Below are positions 62,510-64,000 of a stretch of 64,000 nt of DNA, in pieces (positions within the stretch are counted from its first letter, which is position 1; the number at the start of each line of letters is the position of its first letter). The stretch is from assembly GCA_963854835.1 (NCBI GenBank), contig OY978530.1, positions 9,054,372 to 9,118,371 of the forward strand, read 5' to 3'. The stretch comes from Megamerina dolium. Lineage: Eukaryota; Arthropoda; Insecta; Diptera; Megamerinidae. Made by a program: the position numbers and the translations under genes. The notes beneath the pieces are model-generated. The model saw only the letters and a program-made list of their open reading frames with translations, ran no database searches and was not told the origin of the DNA.

Positions 62510-62834
62510 TGTGAAAAAGAAAAAGAAAATAATTGTTACGCAATTCATATTATCGCGTAATACTCAAGTTTAATTGCGAAAGATGTCTAACGTCAAGGGG
62601 TTTGAAGCTGTTGTGGAGGAAATCCTCACATTTGACTGGTATTTCCAAACCCTCAGTGCTGATACCCATAGCATTTCTCGCTGGAAATCCAGAGAAAGGA
62701 ATTCGAGACCCTGTGGAATAATTACAGAAAAACATGGGAATCGATAATTTCTGCAGAGGAAGAAGTAGATAGAATCGACTGCTGACTGATGATGCCTCTG
62801 ACAATATTCCCCAATTCCCCTCACAAATAAGATA
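62510..62834. other. Possible BEL/Pao pol lead-in, not recognised
   Basis: A frame at about 62630-62760 reads SADTHSISRWKSREREFETL and on to EEEVDRID, protein-like but unplaced. It could be pol sequence 5' of the recognisable part. Confidence 0.35.
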
Positions 62835-64000
62835 TCCTTCACGACACGAGAGGTCTAATCAATGATTGCCAAATTATTTCACCCTGCCGGATGGTTGGCA
62901 CCCAAGATTATTGTTGCTAACATATTGATGCAACAATTGTGGCTCGACAACACAGACTGGGATGAAGCGATTAAGCCCTTAACACTTCATAAGTGGCAGC
63001 AATTTTTGTCAGATTATCCGAATCTGACAGCCATACGTATTCCCCGATTCGTTCAATTTTCACCCGACTGCAGCTTGAAATTTCATGACTTTTGTGATGC
63101 TTCTGAAAAAGCTTTCGCAGCGGCAGTCTATGTGCGTATGGAATATCCCACAGGTGAAGTTTACACTCATTTGTTAGCGGCAAAATCACGCCTCGCTCCC
63201 ATTAAATCGCTATCGCTTCCTCGTCTGGAACTGTGCGGGGTAGATTTACTTGATCGTGTGATGGATTTCGTAATTCCGCAGCTTTGAATTGCGACATATA
63301 CTTTATTTGTTTGAACTGACTAGACCATCGTGCTGTCATGGCTTAATAAACCACCATGTCACTGGACGACCTTCTTTTCAAATCGTGTTTCATCCATTTT
63401 TGAAAAGATGGGTAGCTAAAAATGGTTTTACCGAATTGGTCAATGTTCGCGAAACTAAGCTGATCAGATCGCATTTCGTTAGATCAGTTGAAAACGCGGA
63501 TATCCCAAGTGCACTTCTCGTAATTTCACATATATTGCAATTTTATCACAATTGTCAGCCATCTAAACGAGGCCAATGTTGTTTCAATTCCCTAAGCATA
63601 TCGTCTGAAGAGATAGCTTCCACCCGAAATAAGCTCATTGTATTGTGCCAAATACGACATTTTTCCCATGAATATGCCGATCTGTCCAAAAAGATTGCAA
63701 TTCCACGAAAGAGTGAACTACTCCCGCTTAATCCGTTTCTCGACTCAAGTGGATTTGTTCATTCCCCGGCTCTCTCTTACAGAGAGAGATTCCCTATAAT
63801 TCTCCCATATGCTGGGCGTTTTACTCGATTGTTGCTCGAGTTTGTGATTTGGTCTCCATGCACAGAGGTAATCAGCTGCTTTTGCGTCTGATCCGAATAG
63901 AGTATTGGGTTTCTAAATTAAAGAACCTAGTGGAAACGACGGTACACAAGTGCAAAGTATGTGTACTTGAGAAACGAAAGCATTACTCACAGATAATGGC
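62835..64000 (+). pseudogene. BEL/Pao LTR retrotransposon pol fragment
   Basis: From about 62840 the frame reads TTREV-stop-SMIAKLFHPAGWLAPKII, then DWDEAIKPLTLHKWQQFL, FHDFCDASEKAFAAAVYVRM and LAAKSRLAPIKSLSLPRLEL with CGVDLL, the RNase H/A17-like block that defines BEL/Pao Pol. A stop at about 63285 and frameshifts follow. Later pieces include LNPFLDSSGFVHSPALSYRE with FPIILP, and near 63890-64000 RIEYWVSKLKNLVETTVHKC with CKVC, the integrase zinc-finger region. The gene runs past the right edge. It would encode reverse transcriptase and integrase of an LTR element. It is clearly decayed. Confidence 0.85.

Overview
The window looks like a transposon graveyard from a dipteran genome, probably heterochromatic or repeat-rich. 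I found no convincing host gene, tRNA or rRNA. The call of a fly rests on the mix of families: Jockey, LOA, R1-like and RTE LINEs, Gypsy and BEL/Pao LTR elements, and mariner/maT/rosa-type and Tc1 transposons. A tephritid fruit fly is a plausible inference (rosa-type DD41D mariners were first described there), but the sequence does not prove it. Long (TA)n arrays are frequent and many sit exactly at element borders.

Layout. 1-10.7 kb: an RT-less LOA/I-group LINE tail; a TTAA-flanked MITE; a tRNA-derived SINE; low-complexity DNA; a Jockey endonuclease scrap; and a reverse-strand LOA LINE that has also lost its RT and ends in TTAGG-like repeats. 10.7-17.4 kb: a DD41D transposase deletion derivative, an RTE scrap, and a Gypsy-type LTR element with LTRs that read as identical and a SAP-domain Gag but most of pol deleted. 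17.4-26.3 kb: a degraded RTE element carrying a 160-bp insertion with a 22-bp target duplication, a Tc1-like element, a second LINE type, and LOA and RTE scraps between (TA)n arrays. 26.4-35 kb: a Jockey scrap, a Jockey element (copy 1) hit by a solo LTR, an R1-like gag remnant and a LOA endonuclease scrap. 35-45 kb: LTR-like DNA, a second Jockey family member, two head-to-head RTE scraps, a SINE copy and Tc1 copy A. 45.5-57 kb: a nest in which a maT element, a DD41D element (itself split by a nearly full-length Jockey, copy 2) and a mariner lie in or beside TA arrays. 57-64 kb: Tc1 copy B with a long transposase ORF, a near-complete RTE ORF, and a BEL/Pao pol that runs off the end.

How the parts interact. 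There is no operon-like cooperation; the logic is insertion history. LINEs with intact or near-intact pol (Jockey copy 2, RTE 59.2-62.5 kb) could once have supplied enzymes in trans to the RT-less or pol-less derivatives and to the SINEs. The most complete coding regions are the DD41D transposase (361 codons), the Tc1 copy B transposase (346 codons), Jockey copy 2 ORF1 (537 codons) and the chimeric SAP-Gag ORF (629 codons). Coordinates of element borders are by eye and usually good to a few bases where terminal repeats are named, otherwise to some tens of bases.
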